Origin: Pararobbsia silviterrae
GTDB taxonomy: Bacteria > Pseudomonadota > Gammaproteobacteria > Burkholderiales > Burkholderiaceae
DNA: 64,000 nucleotides
NCBI RefSeq assembly: GCF_003628125.1
Contig: NZ_RBZU01000013.1
Coordinates: 62,001-126,000 of the forward strand
Direction of reading: 5' to 3'
Part shown: piece after piece, positions 1-9,623 of the stretch
Layout of the letters: the number at the start of each line of letters is the position of its first letter
Position numbering within the stretch: the first letter of the stretch is position 1
The notes under the pieces: model-generated
Told to the model about the DNA's origin: nothing
Database searches by the model: none
The model's input: the letters and a program-made list of their open reading frames with translations, nothing else
Made by a program: the position numbers and the translations under genes

Positions 1-1597
1 CGTTGACGAGCTCCGGATCGAGCGCCGACGTCGGCTCGTCGAACAACAACACTTTGGGCTTGATCGCGAGCGCGCGCGCAATGGCGACGCGTTGCTGCTG
101 ACCGCCCGACAATTGCCGCGGCCACGCTTGCGCCTTGTGCGCGAGACCCACGCGTGCAAGCAATTCGCGCGCTTCGGCTTCGGCCTGTTCGCGCGGCACG
201 CCGGCCGCGAGCGGCGCCTCGACGATATTGTCGAGCACGCTCAGATGCGGAAACAGATTGAAGCTCTGGAACACCATCCCGACTTCGGTACGCCGCCGCA
301 AGACTTCTTTTTCCTTGAGCTCGTAAAGCGTGCGTCCTTCCTTGCGATAGCCGACGAGTTCGCCGTCGATATCGATAAACCCGTCATCGACGCGTTCGAG
401 GTGATTGATCGACCGCAGCAACGTCGACTTGCCCGAACCCGACTGGCCCAGAATGACGGTCACGCTGCCCGAGGGCACCGACAGCGACACGTTGTCGAGC
501 ACCTTGTGCGATCCGAAGCTCTTCGACACGTTGTGCACGCCGACCCGTCCCCCGACGCGTTGCCGCGCCCAGCTCGCCGCGGCGTCCTGCGAAGCGGCGC
601 CCGACGCGCCGGGCGGCCCCGACACGCGACGCGCTTCGGCTTTATGACGACGCGTGTCACGACGCGTCTCGCCGCTGCGCCAGGGCAAGCCCTTGACGCC
701 CTGACGCGTCGCACCCCGTGCGAAATGTCGTTCGATGAAATACTGAATGCTAGACAGCACCGTGAGGATCACGAGATACCAGATCGTCGCGACCATCAGC
801 AGCGGAATGACCTCAAGATTGCGGTGATAGACGATCTGCACCGTATAGAACAGATCGGGCATCGCGAGGATATAAACGACCGAGGTGCCCTTCGCAAGGC
901 CGATCACGTCGTTGAACGCAGTCGGAACGATCGCGCGCATCGCCTGCGGCAGCACGATCCGGAACGCCTGACGCCGACGCGGCAAACCGAGCGCCGCGGC
1001 CGCTTCGCGCTGTCCCGCGTCGACCGAGAGGATGCCGCCGCGAATCGCCTCGGCCGCGAACGCCGCATGATTCAACGTGAGCCCGAGCACAGCCGCGAAA
1101 AACGGACTGATCAGGTTCGCGGTCGGCGCGTCGATCAGCACATAGTGCGTCCACGGCACGCCGACATGCACGGTCTCGTACAGATAGCCGACGTTGTTGA
1201 GCAACAGCAGCAGCACGATCGGCGGAATCGAGCGGAACAGCCAGATATACGCCCACGCGAACGTTGCAAGCGGCCGCGACGGCGAGACGCGCGCAAGCGC
1301 GAGCGGCACCGCGAGCGCAAAGCCGAACGCACCGGCAAGCGCGGTCAGCACGAGCGTCTGCGCGAGCCCGTCGAGAATGGGCTCGGCAAGAAACCACTGC
1401 GCGAACACATCCCAACCCCAGTGCGGATTGCCGAGCACCGAGTTGAGCACGACGCCCGCGATCGCCACGGCGATCACCGTGGCCACGAGACGCGCCGGAT
1501 GCCGAACCGGCACGATCCGGTAATGCGCGTAGTCGGATGCCGGTTCACGCGTGTGCGACGGCTCAATATGATCGGCGATCTGGGTCGTCTCGCTCAT
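1..1597 (-). CDS. Amino-acid-type ABC transporter, permease fused to ATPase (3' end outside window)
   Basis: One uninterrupted reading frame from an ATG at 1597 (preceded by AGGAG) to the left edge encodes an inner-membrane permease of the His/Glu/Cys polar amino acid family (about residues 1-290), a basic/Ala-rich linker (about 295-350), then an ABC ATPase. The ATPase shows Walker A GQSGSGKST at about residue 384, signature LSGGQQQR near 493 and Walker B VLLFDEP near 514. I checked the frame across the junction: no stop separates the two halves. Such permease/ATP-binding fusions are known in Burkholderiaceae. It imports a small polar solute using the binding protein encoded at 6793-7734. The neighbouring LLM monooxygenases suggest a sulfur-containing amino acid or sulfonate-like substrate, which is inference. 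The C terminus lies outside the window. Confidence 0.9.
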   Translation of the reverse strand, partial: MSETTQIADHIEPSHTREPASDYAHYRIVPVRHPARLVATVIAVAIAGVVLNSVLGNPHWGWDVFAQWFLAEPILDGLAQTLVLTALAGAFGFALAVPLALARVSPSRPLATFAWAYIWLFRSIPPIVLLLLLNNVGYLYETVHVGVPWTHYVLIDAPTANLISPFFAAVLGLTLNHAAFAAEAIRGGILSVDAGQREAAAALGLPRRRQAFRIVLPQAMRAIVPTAFNDVIGLAKGTSVVYILAMPDLFYTVQIVYHRNLEVIPLLMVATIWYLVILTVLSSIQYFIERHFARGATRQGVKGLPWRSGETRRDTRRHKAEARRVSGPPGASGAASQDAAASWARQRVGGRVGVHNVSKSFGSHKVLDNVSLSVPSGSVTVILGQSGSGKSTLLRSINHLERVDDGFIDIDGELVGYRKEGRTLYELKEKEVLRRRTEVGMVFQSFNLFPHLSVLDNIVEAPLAAGVPREQAEAEARELLARVGLAHKAQAWPRQLSGGQQQRVAIARALAIKPKVLLFDEPTSALDPELVN

Positions 1598-1628
1598 GGT
1601 CTCGATATCTCCTGTCGTGCGGGTCCGC

Positions 1629-2951
1629 TCAAACGGTCTCGGCGAGCGCGTATCGGCTTGCTTTCTTGGGCAGGCCCAGATGGTCGCGCAAGGTCTCTCC
1701 CGTCAGTTCGCGGCTGAAGCGGCCGCGCGCTTCGAGCACCGGCAGCACGAGACGCGCGAAGTCGTCGAAGCCTTCGGCCTGAACCGGGAAGCCGAGAATG
1801 AAACCATCGGCCGCGCCTGCATCGAACCAGCGAATCAGTTCGTCGGCGACGTGCTCGCCCGTGCCGAGAAACTGCGATTTCGGCGTCGCCGATTCGAGCG
1901 CGACTTCGCGCAGCGTCAGATTGCGTTTCTTGGCCTCGGCCTTGATATGGTCGGTCGTCGAGCGGAAGCTGTTCTTGCCGAGATCGCCGAGTTCGGGGAA
2001 CGGCGCATCGAGCGGATACTGCGAGAAATCGTGATGCTCGAAGAAGCGGCCGAGATAGGCGAGCGCGTCCTCGATCGAAAGCAACTCGCGGATCGTCCGG
2101 TATTTCTGCTCGGCCTGCTCGTGCGTTTCGCCGACGATCGGCCCGATGCCCGGATAAATCTTGACGTCCGACGCGAGACGTCCGTGAGCGACCGCGCTCT
2201 CGCGCACGCGCCGCGCGAATTCAAGCGTTTCCTCAAGCGACGGCGAATGCGTGAAGACCGCATCGGCGTACTTGCCCGCGAGATCGATGCCCGCATCGGA
2301 CGAGCCCGCCTGGAAAATCACCGGCTGTCCTTGCGGCGAACGCTGAATGTTCAACGGCCCCGCAACCTTGAAGAAACGGCCTTCGTGATCGAGCGTATGG
2401 AGCTTCTCGCGATCGAAGAACTGGCCCGTCTTGCGATCGCGCGGGAAGGCATCGTCATCCCAGCTATCCCAGAGACCCTGGACGACGTCGAGATATTCAT
2501 CGGCGATCTGGTAGCGCAACGCATGATTCGGATGTTCGCCGCCGTAGTTCTTCGCCGACCCTTCGAGCGGCGACGTCACGACGTTCCATCCCGCCCGGCC
2601 GCCGCTGATCAGATCGAGCGACGCGAATTGACGCGCGACCGTAAACGGGTGGCTATACGAGGTCGACAGCGTGCCCGCGAGACCGATCTTCGACGTCGTG
2701 GTCGCGAGCGCCGACAGCACCGAAATCGGCTCGAAACGATTGAGGAAATGCGGAATCGACTTCTCGTTGATATAGAGCCCGTCGGCGACGAACGCAAATG
2801 CGATGCCGTTCCGCTCGGCCTTTTGCGCGATGCCCGTGATGAACTTGAGATTGACGCTGGCATCCGCGGGACCGCCCGGGTGCTTCCATGCATTCATATG
2901 GCCGCCGGGGCCGTGCAACATAATGCCGAATGACAGTTTTCGTTGGCTCAT
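1629..2951 (-). CDS. LLM-class FMN-dependent monooxygenase (NtaA/SnaA/DszA type)
   Basis: The 440-residue protein begins [12 protein letters not shown] and has the layout of the NtaA/SnaA/DszA/SfnG group of reduced-flavin-dependent monooxygenases: an N-terminal beta-barrel strand with [12 protein letters not shown], a RAGWNVVTS flavin-site segment near residue 140, and the [13 protein letters not shown] segment near 225. Family members oxidise organosulfur or chelate compounds (desulfonation, dibenzothiophene sulfone, nitrilotriacetate) using FMNH2 from a separate reductase; none is visible here. It sits 31 bp upstream of the ABC fusion gene on the same strand and downstream of a second LLM enzyme, so it is probably co-transcribed. 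The exact substrate is not readable from sequence. Confidence 0.9.
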   Translation of the reverse strand: MSQRKLSFGIMLHGPGGHMNAWKHPGGPADASVNLKFITGIAQKAERNGIAFAFVADGLYINEKSIPHFLNRFEPISVLSALATTTSKIGLAGTLSTSYSHPFTVARQFASLDLISGGRAGWNVVTSPLEGSAKNYGGEHPNHALRYQIADEYLDVVQGLWDSWDDDAFPRDRKTGQFFDREKLHTLDHEGRFFKVAGPLNIQRSPQGQPVIFQAGSSDAGIDLAGKYADAVFTHSPSLEETLEFARRVRESAVAHGRLASDVKIYPGIGPIVGETHEQAEQKYRTIRELLSIEDALAYLGRFFEHHDFSQYPLDAPFPELGDLGKNSFRSTTDHIKAEAKKRNLTLREVALESATPKSQFLGTGEHVADELIRWFDAGAADGFILGFPVQAEGFDDFARLVLPVLEARGRFSRELTGETLRDHLGLPKKASRYALAETV

Positions 2952-2986
2952 GATTCGATTCGAAGAAGTGAATAAACGCGATGCGA

Positions 2987-3988
2987 TCAGGCGCGTACGG
3001 CCTGGACGACTTCGGCAAGCGCCTCGAACGACGCAAGACGCGTCGCATAGTCGGAAACGGGCGCATCGATGACGAATTCCTCGATGCCGAAGCGCTCATG
3101 CAGCGCGTCGAGATCGCGCTGCACGTCGTCGGCCGTGCCCGCGATCACGTGCGGATGCAGTTCCTGCAGCGTGTAATCGCTGACACCGATCTGACGCGCA
3201 TATTCGGCCGCCGCTTCGGGACTCGGCAAATTGACGCTCTGTCCGTTCGACAGTTTCACTTTGAAAATGCGCAGCCCCGCGACATGCCGCTGCGCCGTTT
3301 CTCTCGATTCGGCCGCCACGGCGTAGAGCGCGAGCAACGGCGTACGGCCCGTGACGCTGCGATACGCGTGGATCGACTGTTCGATATTGGTCTCATCGCC
3401 ATTGAAATGTCCCGCGTAGCAGTATTCCCAGTCATGGCGCGCGGCAAGCGCGGCGCTCTCGGGACTGCCGCCGAGCAACACGCGCTGCGGCGACTCGGGC
3501 GGCGCCGGATAGGTCCGCGCGCCCGCGAGCGGATGATCGTCGCCGACGCCGCCGTCGAGAAAGGCATCGAGATCGGCAAGCTGCTCGTCGAAGCTTTGTT
3601 TGAGGGCCTTGTCGTGATACCGCTGCAAGGCGCGTGTCGACGACGGCAAGCCGCCGGGCGCCTTGCCGACGCCGAGATCGACGCGTCCGGGTGCAAGCGA
3701 CGCAAGCAAGCGAAACGCCTCCGCGACTTTATAAGGGCTGTAATGCTGAAGCATCACGCCGCCCGACCCGACGCGAATCCGCGAAGTCCGCGCGAGCAGA
3801 TGCGACACGAGCACTTCGGGCGCCGAGCTCGCGAGAATCGGTGCGCCATGATGCTCGGCAACCCAGAAGCGCCGATAACCGAGCGCCTCCGCGCGTTGCG
3901 CGAGATGGATCGTGAATTGAAGCGCGTCGTGCGCGGTCGCCCCCTCGGCGACGGGACTCTTGTCGAGAATCGAAAGCGAATAAGGCAT
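2987..3988 (-). CDS. LLM-class flavin-dependent oxidoreductase (MsnO8-like, luciferase family)
   Basis: About 333 residues starting [13 protein letters not shown], the usual start of the MsnO8-type luciferase-like subfamily; an upstream in-frame ATG at 4042 would add 18 non-conserved residues. Recognisable family segments are AEHHGAP near residue 45, a [17 protein letters not shown] flavin-site segment, and [14 protein letters not shown]. The protein is soluble and cytoplasmic and presumably uses reduced FMN to oxidise a small organic, perhaps organosulfur, compound. It lies 35 bp upstream of the NtaA-type monooxygenase and belongs to the same minus-strand run that includes a TonB receptor and an ABC importer. 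The Shine-Dalgarno sequence is weak, so the start is moderately certain. Confidence 0.88.
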   Translation of the reverse strand: MPYSLSILDKSPVAEGATAHDALQFTIHLAQRAEALGYRRFWVAEHHGAPILASSAPEVLVSHLLARTSRIRVGSGGVMLQHYSPYKVAEAFRLLASLAPGRVDLGVGKAPGGLPSSTRALQRYHDKALKQSFDEQLADLDAFLDGGVGDDHPLAGARTYPAPPESPQRVLLGGSPESAALAARHDWEYCYAGHFNGDETNIEQSIHAYRSVTGRTPLLALYAVAAESRETAQRHVAGLRIFKVKLSNGQSVNLPSPEAAAEYARQIGVSDYTLQELHPHVIAGTADDVQRDLDALHERFGIEEFVIDAPVSDYATRLASFEALAEVVQAVRA

Positions 3989-4125
3989 ATCAGATTGATC
4001 CGTGACGCCTGCCGGGCAGGCGTAAAGTCCACGATGCGTCAAAAACGCTCAAGCGATGCATTCCATTATGTCGAGCGGAATGCACCGCCGTTCGAGCGAT
4101 TTCTCCTATCGATATGGCGCAGACA

Positions 4126-6582
4126 TCAGAACTGATATCGCGCCCGCAGGTAATAAAAGCCGCCGTTCACGCCGATCGTCGAAGCGAACGCGTCGTACTG
4201 GGCGCCTTCGAGCTGGGCTTCATACGGCAGCTTGGTCGGATAGACGTTGAACAGATTGTTCGCACCGACGGCGATCTGGAATTTCTTCGTCACGTCGTAG
4301 CGCACTTCGACGTCGGTCGTATAGCGCGCGGCGTTCTTGAACGAAATGAAATTCGTCGTCGAGAACGCATCGGGGCCGACGATATAGGTCTCTTCCGACG
4401 TCGTCGAACCGAAGCGCGTTTCATGCAGCGTCACGCCCCACTTGTCGAGCTTCCACGTGCCGCCGACGATGATCTTGTTCTTCGGCGTCGACGTCGTCAG
4501 CCAGGCGATCTGTTGCGAATTGAGTTCGGGTTGACCGGCCGCGTTCGTCGCGACCTTCGTGACCGAGGTCGTGTTGAAGTTGATGCCGAGATCCCAATCG
4601 ACGATGCCGTACTGACCGAATTCCGTGTGATAAGTCGCCGTCAGATCGAGACCGCGCGTTCGTGTGTTCGCGCCGTTCGTGAAGTAGCTCGCCGAGACCG
4701 CCGAATCGGGGATCGTCGACGGGACCGAGAGCCCCGCGGCCTGCAGCGCCGCGATGGCCGCCGCGCCGGACGCCGTGCCGCCTTCGACGATGCGGTCGCG
4801 GATATCGATCTGATACGCGTCGATCGCCGCATGCAGGTTCTCGACCGGATTGAGCACGAGGCCGACGTTGAAGTTCGTCGACTTCTCGGGTTTGAGCGCT
4901 TGCGCGCCGATGAGCTTCGCCGCGGCGGAGTTCGCCGCGAGCAGACCCGCGACCGACGCCGGCGACTCGTTGATGTTGCTGTAATACTCTTCGGCGAGCG
5001 ACGGCGCGCGGAAGCCCGTGCTCGCGCTCGCGCGCACCGCGACCTGCGGCGTGAAGTCGTAGCGCGTCGAGATCTTGCCGTTGGTCGTGTCGCCCACGTC
5101 GCTGTAGTGTTCGAAGCGGCCCGCGAGGTCCACTTGCCATTGCGAGGTGAGATGCGACGACAGGTCGATATACGTACCGATCACGTCGCGCGACGTGTCG
5201 CTCGCGCTGACCGGCGCGAGACCCGGCAGCGCCTGCGAACCGCCGTACAGATACGACGCGGGATCGCCCGCATCGATCGTGTAGGTCTCGCGCCGTTGCT
5301 CGACGCCGAACGACAGCGTGACCGGCGCCGGCAGCACGGGCAACTGGAACGTGCGCGTCAAATCGAGGTTGTTCGTGAGCTGCGAATTGCTGATCGTCGC
5401 GAGATGGAACGACGTCGGTGTATAGCCCTCGGCCGCGTACAAGCCCGTGTTCGCGGAGTCGAACATGCCGAAGCTTTCGTGGTCGCCGCCGTACGTCGTG
5501 CTCAGGTCCCAGCCGAAGCCGAAGAAGTCCGTGCCCTTCACGCCCGCCGTGATCGAGAAATCGTTTTCGCTGACGGTTTCCTGCGGCACGAAACCATCGG
5601 GATAGATCTCGGGCAACACGGTCGGCGGACGGTAGTTCTGATACGCCTTCGCGTCGCGGTGCGCGTACGTGCCGAATCCATAGACCTGAACATCGTCGGT
5701 CAGGTCATAGCCCGCGTTGAACCCGAACGACTGGCGCGTGACCGACGGATCGCCCTCGATCGGGTTGTAGAACCCCTGTCCTTGCGGGAACGTGCCGAAG
5801 TAATCGTCGGCCCCCGTGCGCACCGTATGATTCTGCCGCGCATATTCGGCGCTGAGATCGAGAAAGCCCTTGTCGAACAGGTTCAAGCCGACGACGGCCG
5901 ATTCCTGGTTCTTGAGGCCGTCGCCCGCGTACGTCTGCCCCGTCGTGCTCTGAACTTCGCCCCCTTCGGTACGGCGCTTGAGAATGATGTTGATGACGCC
6001 CGCGATCGCGTCCGAACCGTATTGCGCGGATGCGCCGTCGCGCAGGATTTCGATGTGGTCGATCAAGGCGACCGGAATCGTATCGATGTCGACGCCCGTC
6101 GAGCCCTGATTCAGGCCGCCGTCGAGCGCGATATTGGCCGTCGTATGACGGCGCTTGCCGTTGACGAGCACCAGCACGTGATCGGGCGTCAGACCGTGCA
6201 GCGATAGCGCGTCGGTCAGCACGGCCGCGTCGCCCGCATACGATTCCTTCGTGATCGACGGCGACAACTGTATCAGCGCGTCGCGCAGATTGGTCTGCCC
6301 TGTCGATTGGAGCGTCTGACCCGTGATCACGTCGACCGGCGTCAGACTCTTGCTCGCCTTCGTGTCGGTGCGCGTGCCCGTGACGATGACCGTGTCCTGC
6401 TGGACTGTATTCGTGCCGGCCGTGGGCGTCTGCGCCGCATTGGACGGCTGCGCCTGCGCGCTCTGCGCCGGCGGTTGAGGCGCGGCTGCCGCGCCGGCAT
6501 CACTCGCCGCGCTCGCCGACTGTGCCCAGCTCGCGCCGTGGCACGCCGCCAGCACCGCGAACGAAATGACTTTCAAGCGCAT
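4126..6582 (-). CDS. TonB-dependent outer membrane receptor
   Basis: Roughly 818 residues with a signal peptide (MRLKVISFAVLAACHGASWA, cleavage after SWA-Q), a Ser/Ala/Pro/Gln-rich spacer, a TonB box-like DTVIVTGTR, a plug domain (VDVITGQTL through DAIAGVINIILKRR) and a 22-strand-type barrel ending in aromatic YYLRARYQF, the usual outer-membrane insertion signal. It has no N-terminal STN signalling domain, so it is a transport-only receptor, unlike the two at 31333 and 37823. It should import a ligand across the outer membrane using the TonB/ExbBD proteins encoded at 9620-12097. Its place between LLM monooxygenases and a periplasmic binding protein suggests an organosulfur substrate (inference). 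An in-frame ATG at 6627 is a less likely start. Confidence 0.93.
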   Translation of the reverse strand: MRLKVISFAVLAACHGASWAQSASAASDAGAAAAPQPPAQSAQAQPSNAAQTPTAGTNTVQQDTVIVTGTRTDTKASKSLTPVDVITGQTLQSTGQTNLRDALIQLSPSITKESYAGDAAVLTDALSLHGLTPDHVLVLVNGKRRHTTANIALDGGLNQGSTGVDIDTIPVALIDHIEILRDGASAQYGSDAIAGVINIILKRRTEGGEVQSTTGQTYAGDGLKNQESAVVGLNLFDKGFLDLSAEYARQNHTVRTGADDYFGTFPQGQGFYNPIEGDPSVTRQSFGFNAGYDLTDDVQVYGFGTYAHRDAKAYQNYRPPTVLPEIYPDGFVPQETVSENDFSITAGVKGTDFFGFGWDLSTTYGGDHESFGMFDSANTGLYAAEGYTPTSFHLATISNSQLTNNLDLTRTFQLPVLPAPVTLSFGVEQRRETYTIDAGDPASYLYGGSQALPGLAPVSASDTSRDVIGTYIDLSSHLTSQWQVDLAGRFEHYSDVGDTTNGKISTRYDFTPQVAVRASASTGFRAPSLAEEYYSNINESPASVAGLLAANSAAAKLIGAQALKPEKSTNFNVGLVLNPVENLHAAIDAYQIDIRDRIVEGGTASGAAAIAALQAAGLSVPSTIPDSAVSASYFTNGANTRTRGLDLTATYHTEFGQYGIVDWDLGINFNTTSVTKVATNAAGQPELNSQQIAWLTTSTPKNKIIVGGTWKLDKWGVTLHETRFGSTTSEETYIVGPDAFSTTNFISFKNAARYTTDVEVRYDVTKKFQIAVGANNLFNVYPTKLPYEAQLEGAQYDAFASTIGVNGGFYYLRARYQF

Positions 6583-6792
6583 TCCCGTGGGGACGTGTGA
6601 GACCCTGTTCTTTATAGTCGTGTGCATCGCGAATCCAATGGTTCATGGCAGCGCGTTTCGAACGCGCGCAGCACGACACCGCGCGAGACGACATCGTCAC
6701 GCGGATGACTTGACTACGCGCAGGGAAAGGCGCCGGGTGAGTTAAGGCGGGGGGCAATCAGGGAAGGCGCGATATGTCGCCCTCCCGGAAAC

Positions 6793-7734
6793 TCAGTCGC
6801 GCGGCAGACCGGGCGGATTGGTCTGCGATTGGGTGATCGCTTCGGCGCTCAGATTCCAGCGCGCAAGCACCTGCGGATACTTGCCGTCCTGGATCAGGTC
6901 GTTGAGCAGCAGCGTGATCGGCGCGGCCAAGCCGCTGCCTTTGCGCGTCGTGATCGCGACATCGGCCGTAAGCGGCCAGCCGCCGCTGATCGTGCCGACT
7001 TCGCGCAGATCGTTCTTGAGCGCGGCTTCATAGGCGAGGCCCGCGTTGACGCTCAGGATCGCGTCGGCGCGGCCTGACTGGAGCGCCACGTCCCGCACGG
7101 CCTCGTCATCGAAATAGACGATTTGCACCGGCTTGAGGCCATGCGCGATGTTCTGCTTGTTCCATTCGAGCAGGATCTTTTCCTGGTTCGTGCCCGAATC
7201 CGTGATCACGCGCAGGCCCGCGACGTCCTTGGGCTCGCGAATCGCCTGAATCGTGCTTTTCTTAGGGACATAAAAGCCCACGACATCGCGGCGATAGGTC
7301 GAGAAATCGAATTTGTCCTTGCGCTGCTCGGTCACCGTCACATTCGAGAGCACCGCGTCGACCTTGCCCGACGCCAACGCAAGCGGCCAATCCTCCCAGG
7401 CAAGCGGCACGATCTTGAGCTTGCGGCCCAGGCCGTCCGCGACGAGCTGCGCGAGATCGGGATCGACGCCGACGAGCGTCTTCGCATCGGCCGCATAGGT
7501 GTTGAGCGGCAGAAACGCGGGCGTCATGCCGATCACGAGCGCGTCCTTGTCGACGAACGCGAAGCTCGCCGGCACGGCCTTGATCGCCGCGTTATCGACC
7601 GTCGTGCGCAGCCGCGTCTGCGGATCCTGGCGCGGATCGGGCGCCGTCGAAGCGTGCGCCACGGACGCGATCAGCGAAGTCAGGGCGAAGACCGTGCGCA
7701 ATGCAACCGCGCGTACTTTCCGGGTGTGTGACAT
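6793..7734 (-). CDS. Family-3 periplasmic amino-acid-type binding protein
   Basis: A 313-residue exported protein: a positively charged start, a hydrophobic core and an A-x-A site near SVAHASTA, then an SBP_bac_3 domain with DKDALVIGMTPAFLPLNTY, GVDPDLAQLVADGLG, SGKVDAVLSNVTVTEQRK and an AGLRVITDSGTNQEK hinge region. It should capture a small polar ligand in the periplasm and deliver it to the permease/ATPase fusion at 1-1597, which lacks any nearer binding protein. The gene is transcribed between the GNAT gene and the TonB receptor. The DVxGL hinge and family length are standard, so the family call is firm while the ligand is unknown. Confidence 0.92.
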   Translation of the reverse strand: MSHTRKVRAVALRTVFALTSLIASVAHASTAPDPRQDPQTRLRTTVDNAAIKAVPASFAFVDKDALVIGMTPAFLPLNTYAADAKTLVGVDPDLAQLVADGLGRKLKIVPLAWEDWPLALASGKVDAVLSNVTVTEQRKDKFDFSTYRRDVVGFYVPKKSTIQAIREPKDVAGLRVITDSGTNQEKILLEWNKQNIAHGLKPVQIVYFDDEAVRDVALQSGRADAILSVNAGLAYEAALKNDLREVGTISGGWPLTADVAITTRKGSGLAAPITLLLNDLIQDGKYPQVLARWNLSAEAITQSQTNPPGLPRD

Positions 7735-7790
7735 GAGACGACCTTTATTCAGAATCCATGCGGGGAAATACGCGCGTCAGCGCGGGAGAT

Positions 7791-8342
7791 TCAAGCCGGA
7801 TAGCCGAGCGGCTCGGGTGCGCGCAGCGCATCCAACGTATCCTTGCGTGCCGGCTCGACCAGGTCCTTGCCGAACGGCAAGCGGAAATGCACCTCGGGCG
7901 CGATCGACACGTCATAAAGCGGCTCGTAGCCGGCCTTCCGATAAAGCGCCGCGGCTTCGGGCTGTCTGAAGCCCGTCGTCAGATACACACGCCGATAACC
8001 TTGCCGCACGGCGCGCGCCTCGAGTTCCTCGACGATCCGATGCGCGAGCCCCTGACGGCGCTGATCCGCGCGCGTCCAGATCCGCTTGAGTTCGGCGGTC
8101 GTCCCGTCGTAGCGCTTGAACGCGCCGCCGCCGACCGTCTCGCCGTCAAGCAGCGCAACAATAAATGCGCCATGCGGCGGCACGAACAATTCGGCCGGAT
8201 ACCGTGCGAGTTCGTCGCTCGCGGACGTCGCGGCATTGCGGCGGAAGTCGCCATAGCGCGTCGCGTACTCGATCTGAAGCGCATCGAGCAGCGGGCGCAC
8301 CACGGGGTCATGCAAAGACGTGTCGATGATTTCGTAGGCCAT
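7791..8342 (-). CDS. GNAT family N-acetyltransferase
   Basis: About 183 residues. The acetyl-CoA-binding motif appears as RRQGLAHRIVEELE (R/Q-x-x-G-x-G/A class) near residue 115, preceded by the beta4 strand TAELKRIWTRADQRR and followed by the QPEAAALYRKAGYEPL motif typical of the C-terminal half of GNAT folds. It would transfer an acetyl group from acetyl-CoA to a small amine. It is the first gene of the minus-strand sulfur-type cluster; GNAT genes are often found with ABC and LLM genes in such clusters. The start was set at the ATG at 8342; a GTG directly upstream is also possible. The substrate is unknown. Confidence 0.88.
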   Translation of the reverse strand: MAYEIIDTSLHDPVVRPLLDALQIEYATRYGDFRRNAATSASDELARYPAELFVPPHGAFIVALLDGETVGGGAFKRYDGTTAELKRIWTRADQRRQGLAHRIVEELEARAVRQGYRRVYLTTGFRQPEAAALYRKAGYEPLYDVSIAPEVHFRLPFGKDLVEPARKDTLDALRAPEPLGYPA

Positions 8343-8345
8343 CAC

Positions 8346-8624
8346 GGATAACTGTATGCATCCCTGTCACGCATCCATTGCGAAGCGATGGACCGAGACA
8401 CGGAAGGGTTCGATCTGGAGGCACGATATCAGGGCGTTCTTTGCACACAAACGAAGCAATAAGGCGATGGTTATGTGCACAAACGCTTGGATCTTTTACA
8501 CGCTTTCTTACCGCTGATTTTTATGAATCGGAATAAAGACGGGTGCGCATGCGCGCGCACCCCGGGCGAATGACGTCGATCGTCACCCAGGGTCCGGGAG
8601 CCCGGCCGTGGGAGGCAGGACGCC
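8346..8624. other. Intergenic region between GNAT gene and M14 deacylase gene
   Basis: This stretch of 279 bp holds the presumed minus-strand promoter of the sulfur-type cluster (an A/T-rich patch around 8430-8540) and a hairpin at 8541-8562. I see no coding sequence in it. Confidence 0.5.
8541..8562 (-). terminator. Hairpin, candidate terminator of the tonB-exb-M14 operon
   Basis: GGGTGCGC and GCGCACCC form a perfect 8-bp stem around a 6-base loop. On the minus strand it lies about 60 bp after the M14 gene stop and is followed by GTCTTTATT, a modest T-rich tail. It may act as an intrinsic terminator, though the tail is imperfect. Confidence 0.45.
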
Positions 8625-9623
8625 TTAGCGGCTGATTTCCTCAGCGAGGTGAAACAGGCAATCGCCGCGCTCGGTCAAGGCGTGAGCACGCTTGCAGACA
8701 ACCACGCCCGAAGCGCCGAAATGCAGCGTCACGGGCGCCTTGAGCGGCGTGTCGGGGAAATGGATGCGCGCCGCGGGCTGGCCTTCGACGACATGCTCGC
8801 CGAGCGCCGCAAGCGGCTCGAAGATGCCGCGATCGTAAGCATAGACGTAGTGGCGCGCGAGCGAGACCGTGAAGAAACGCGTTTCGTAGGGCGGACGGTC
8901 GGGCACGAGCGGACCGTCGAGCAGCCCGATATGACCGAGTACATGCAATAGCCCCTGACGCGCATCGCGCACGAGTCCGTGCTGCACGTGCGCGCCGCCG
9001 CCGAGTTCGGTCAGGATCGACAGCGCGCCTTGCCGCCTCGCCGCGCTCGACGCGTGGACGGGGTTGCCCGGATGAAGGAACGCGCGAGGCAGGCCGAAGG
9101 CGCGCAGCAGCTCGACAAGCCGGCGTTCCTCGTCGGCATCGCGCGGCTCGATCGCGAGCATGTTCGCGCCATCGTAGACGAGCGAACTGCCGCCCGAATG
9201 AAGATCGATCAGATAGTCCGCGCGCGCGAGCAGCGTGTGCTCGATATAGTGGGCGATCGCGGCCGTCGGCGTGCCGCGGGCTTCGCCCGGAAACGCGCGG
9301 TTGAGGTTGCCCTCGTCGAGCGGCGACGTGCGCAAACCCGCGGCGGCCGCAGGAAAATTGGCCATCGGCAACAGAATCAATTGCCCGTGGACCCACTGCG
9401 GTTCGATCTCGCGGATCAGGCTCGAGACAAGCACCTGCCCCTCAAATTCGTCGCCGTGATTGCCGCCGAGGACGACGACCACGGGACCCTCGCCGCGCCG
9501 GATCGATGCAATCGGAATCGGAATCCATCCGTACGCCGAGCGATGGACCGAATGCGGCAGACGCACGTAGCCGACGTGATGACCGTCGGCATCGAGATCG
9601 ACTTCGCTGAAGAGCGTGCTCAC
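8625..9623 (-). CDS. M14-family zinc deacylase (succinylglutamate desuccinylase/aspartoacylase type, DoeB-like)
   Basis: A 332-residue cytoplasmic protein. GGNHGDEFEG near residue 53 carries the first His and Glu zinc ligands, NLNRAFPG near 106 the substrate-binding Asn-Arg, and YLIDLHSGG near 137 the third His ligand. These features mark the succinylglutamate desuccinylase/aspartoacylase group, and the overall form resembles N-acetyl-diaminobutyrate deacetylase (DoeB), but no ectoine genes are nearby. It should remove an acyl group from an amino-acid derivative. The GTG start overlaps the stop of the upstream exbD (GTGA), which implies translational coupling and places this enzyme in the tonB operon. 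A role in processing an imported conjugate is inference. Confidence 0.85.
   Translation of the reverse strand: MSTLFSEVDLDADGHHVGYVRLPHSVHRSAYGWIPIPIASIRRGEGPVVVVLGGNHGDEFEGQVLVSSLIREIEPQWVHGQLILLPMANFPAAAAGLRTSPLDEGNLNRAFPGEARGTPTAAIAHYIEHTLLARADYLIDLHSGGSSLVYDGANMLAIEPRDADEERRLVELLRAFGLPRAFLHPGNPVHASSAARRQGALSILTELGGGAHVQHGLVRDARQGLLHVLGHIGLLDGPLVPDRPPYETRFFTVSLARHYVYAYDRGIFEPLAALGEHVVEGQPAARIHFPDTPLKAPVTLHFGASGVVVCKRAHALTERGDCLFHLAEEISR

Noticed and set aside
92-1717. Long open frame on the plus strand across the ABC fusion gene
   Set aside because: It is antisense to a protein with complete permease and ATPase motifs, is Arg/His-rich with no recognisable domain, and reflects high third-position GC. 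Similar antisense frames at 1596-2933, 2981-4135, 4114-6207, 10148-11242, 38372-40246, 53214-55820 and 59576-60877 were rejected for the same reason.
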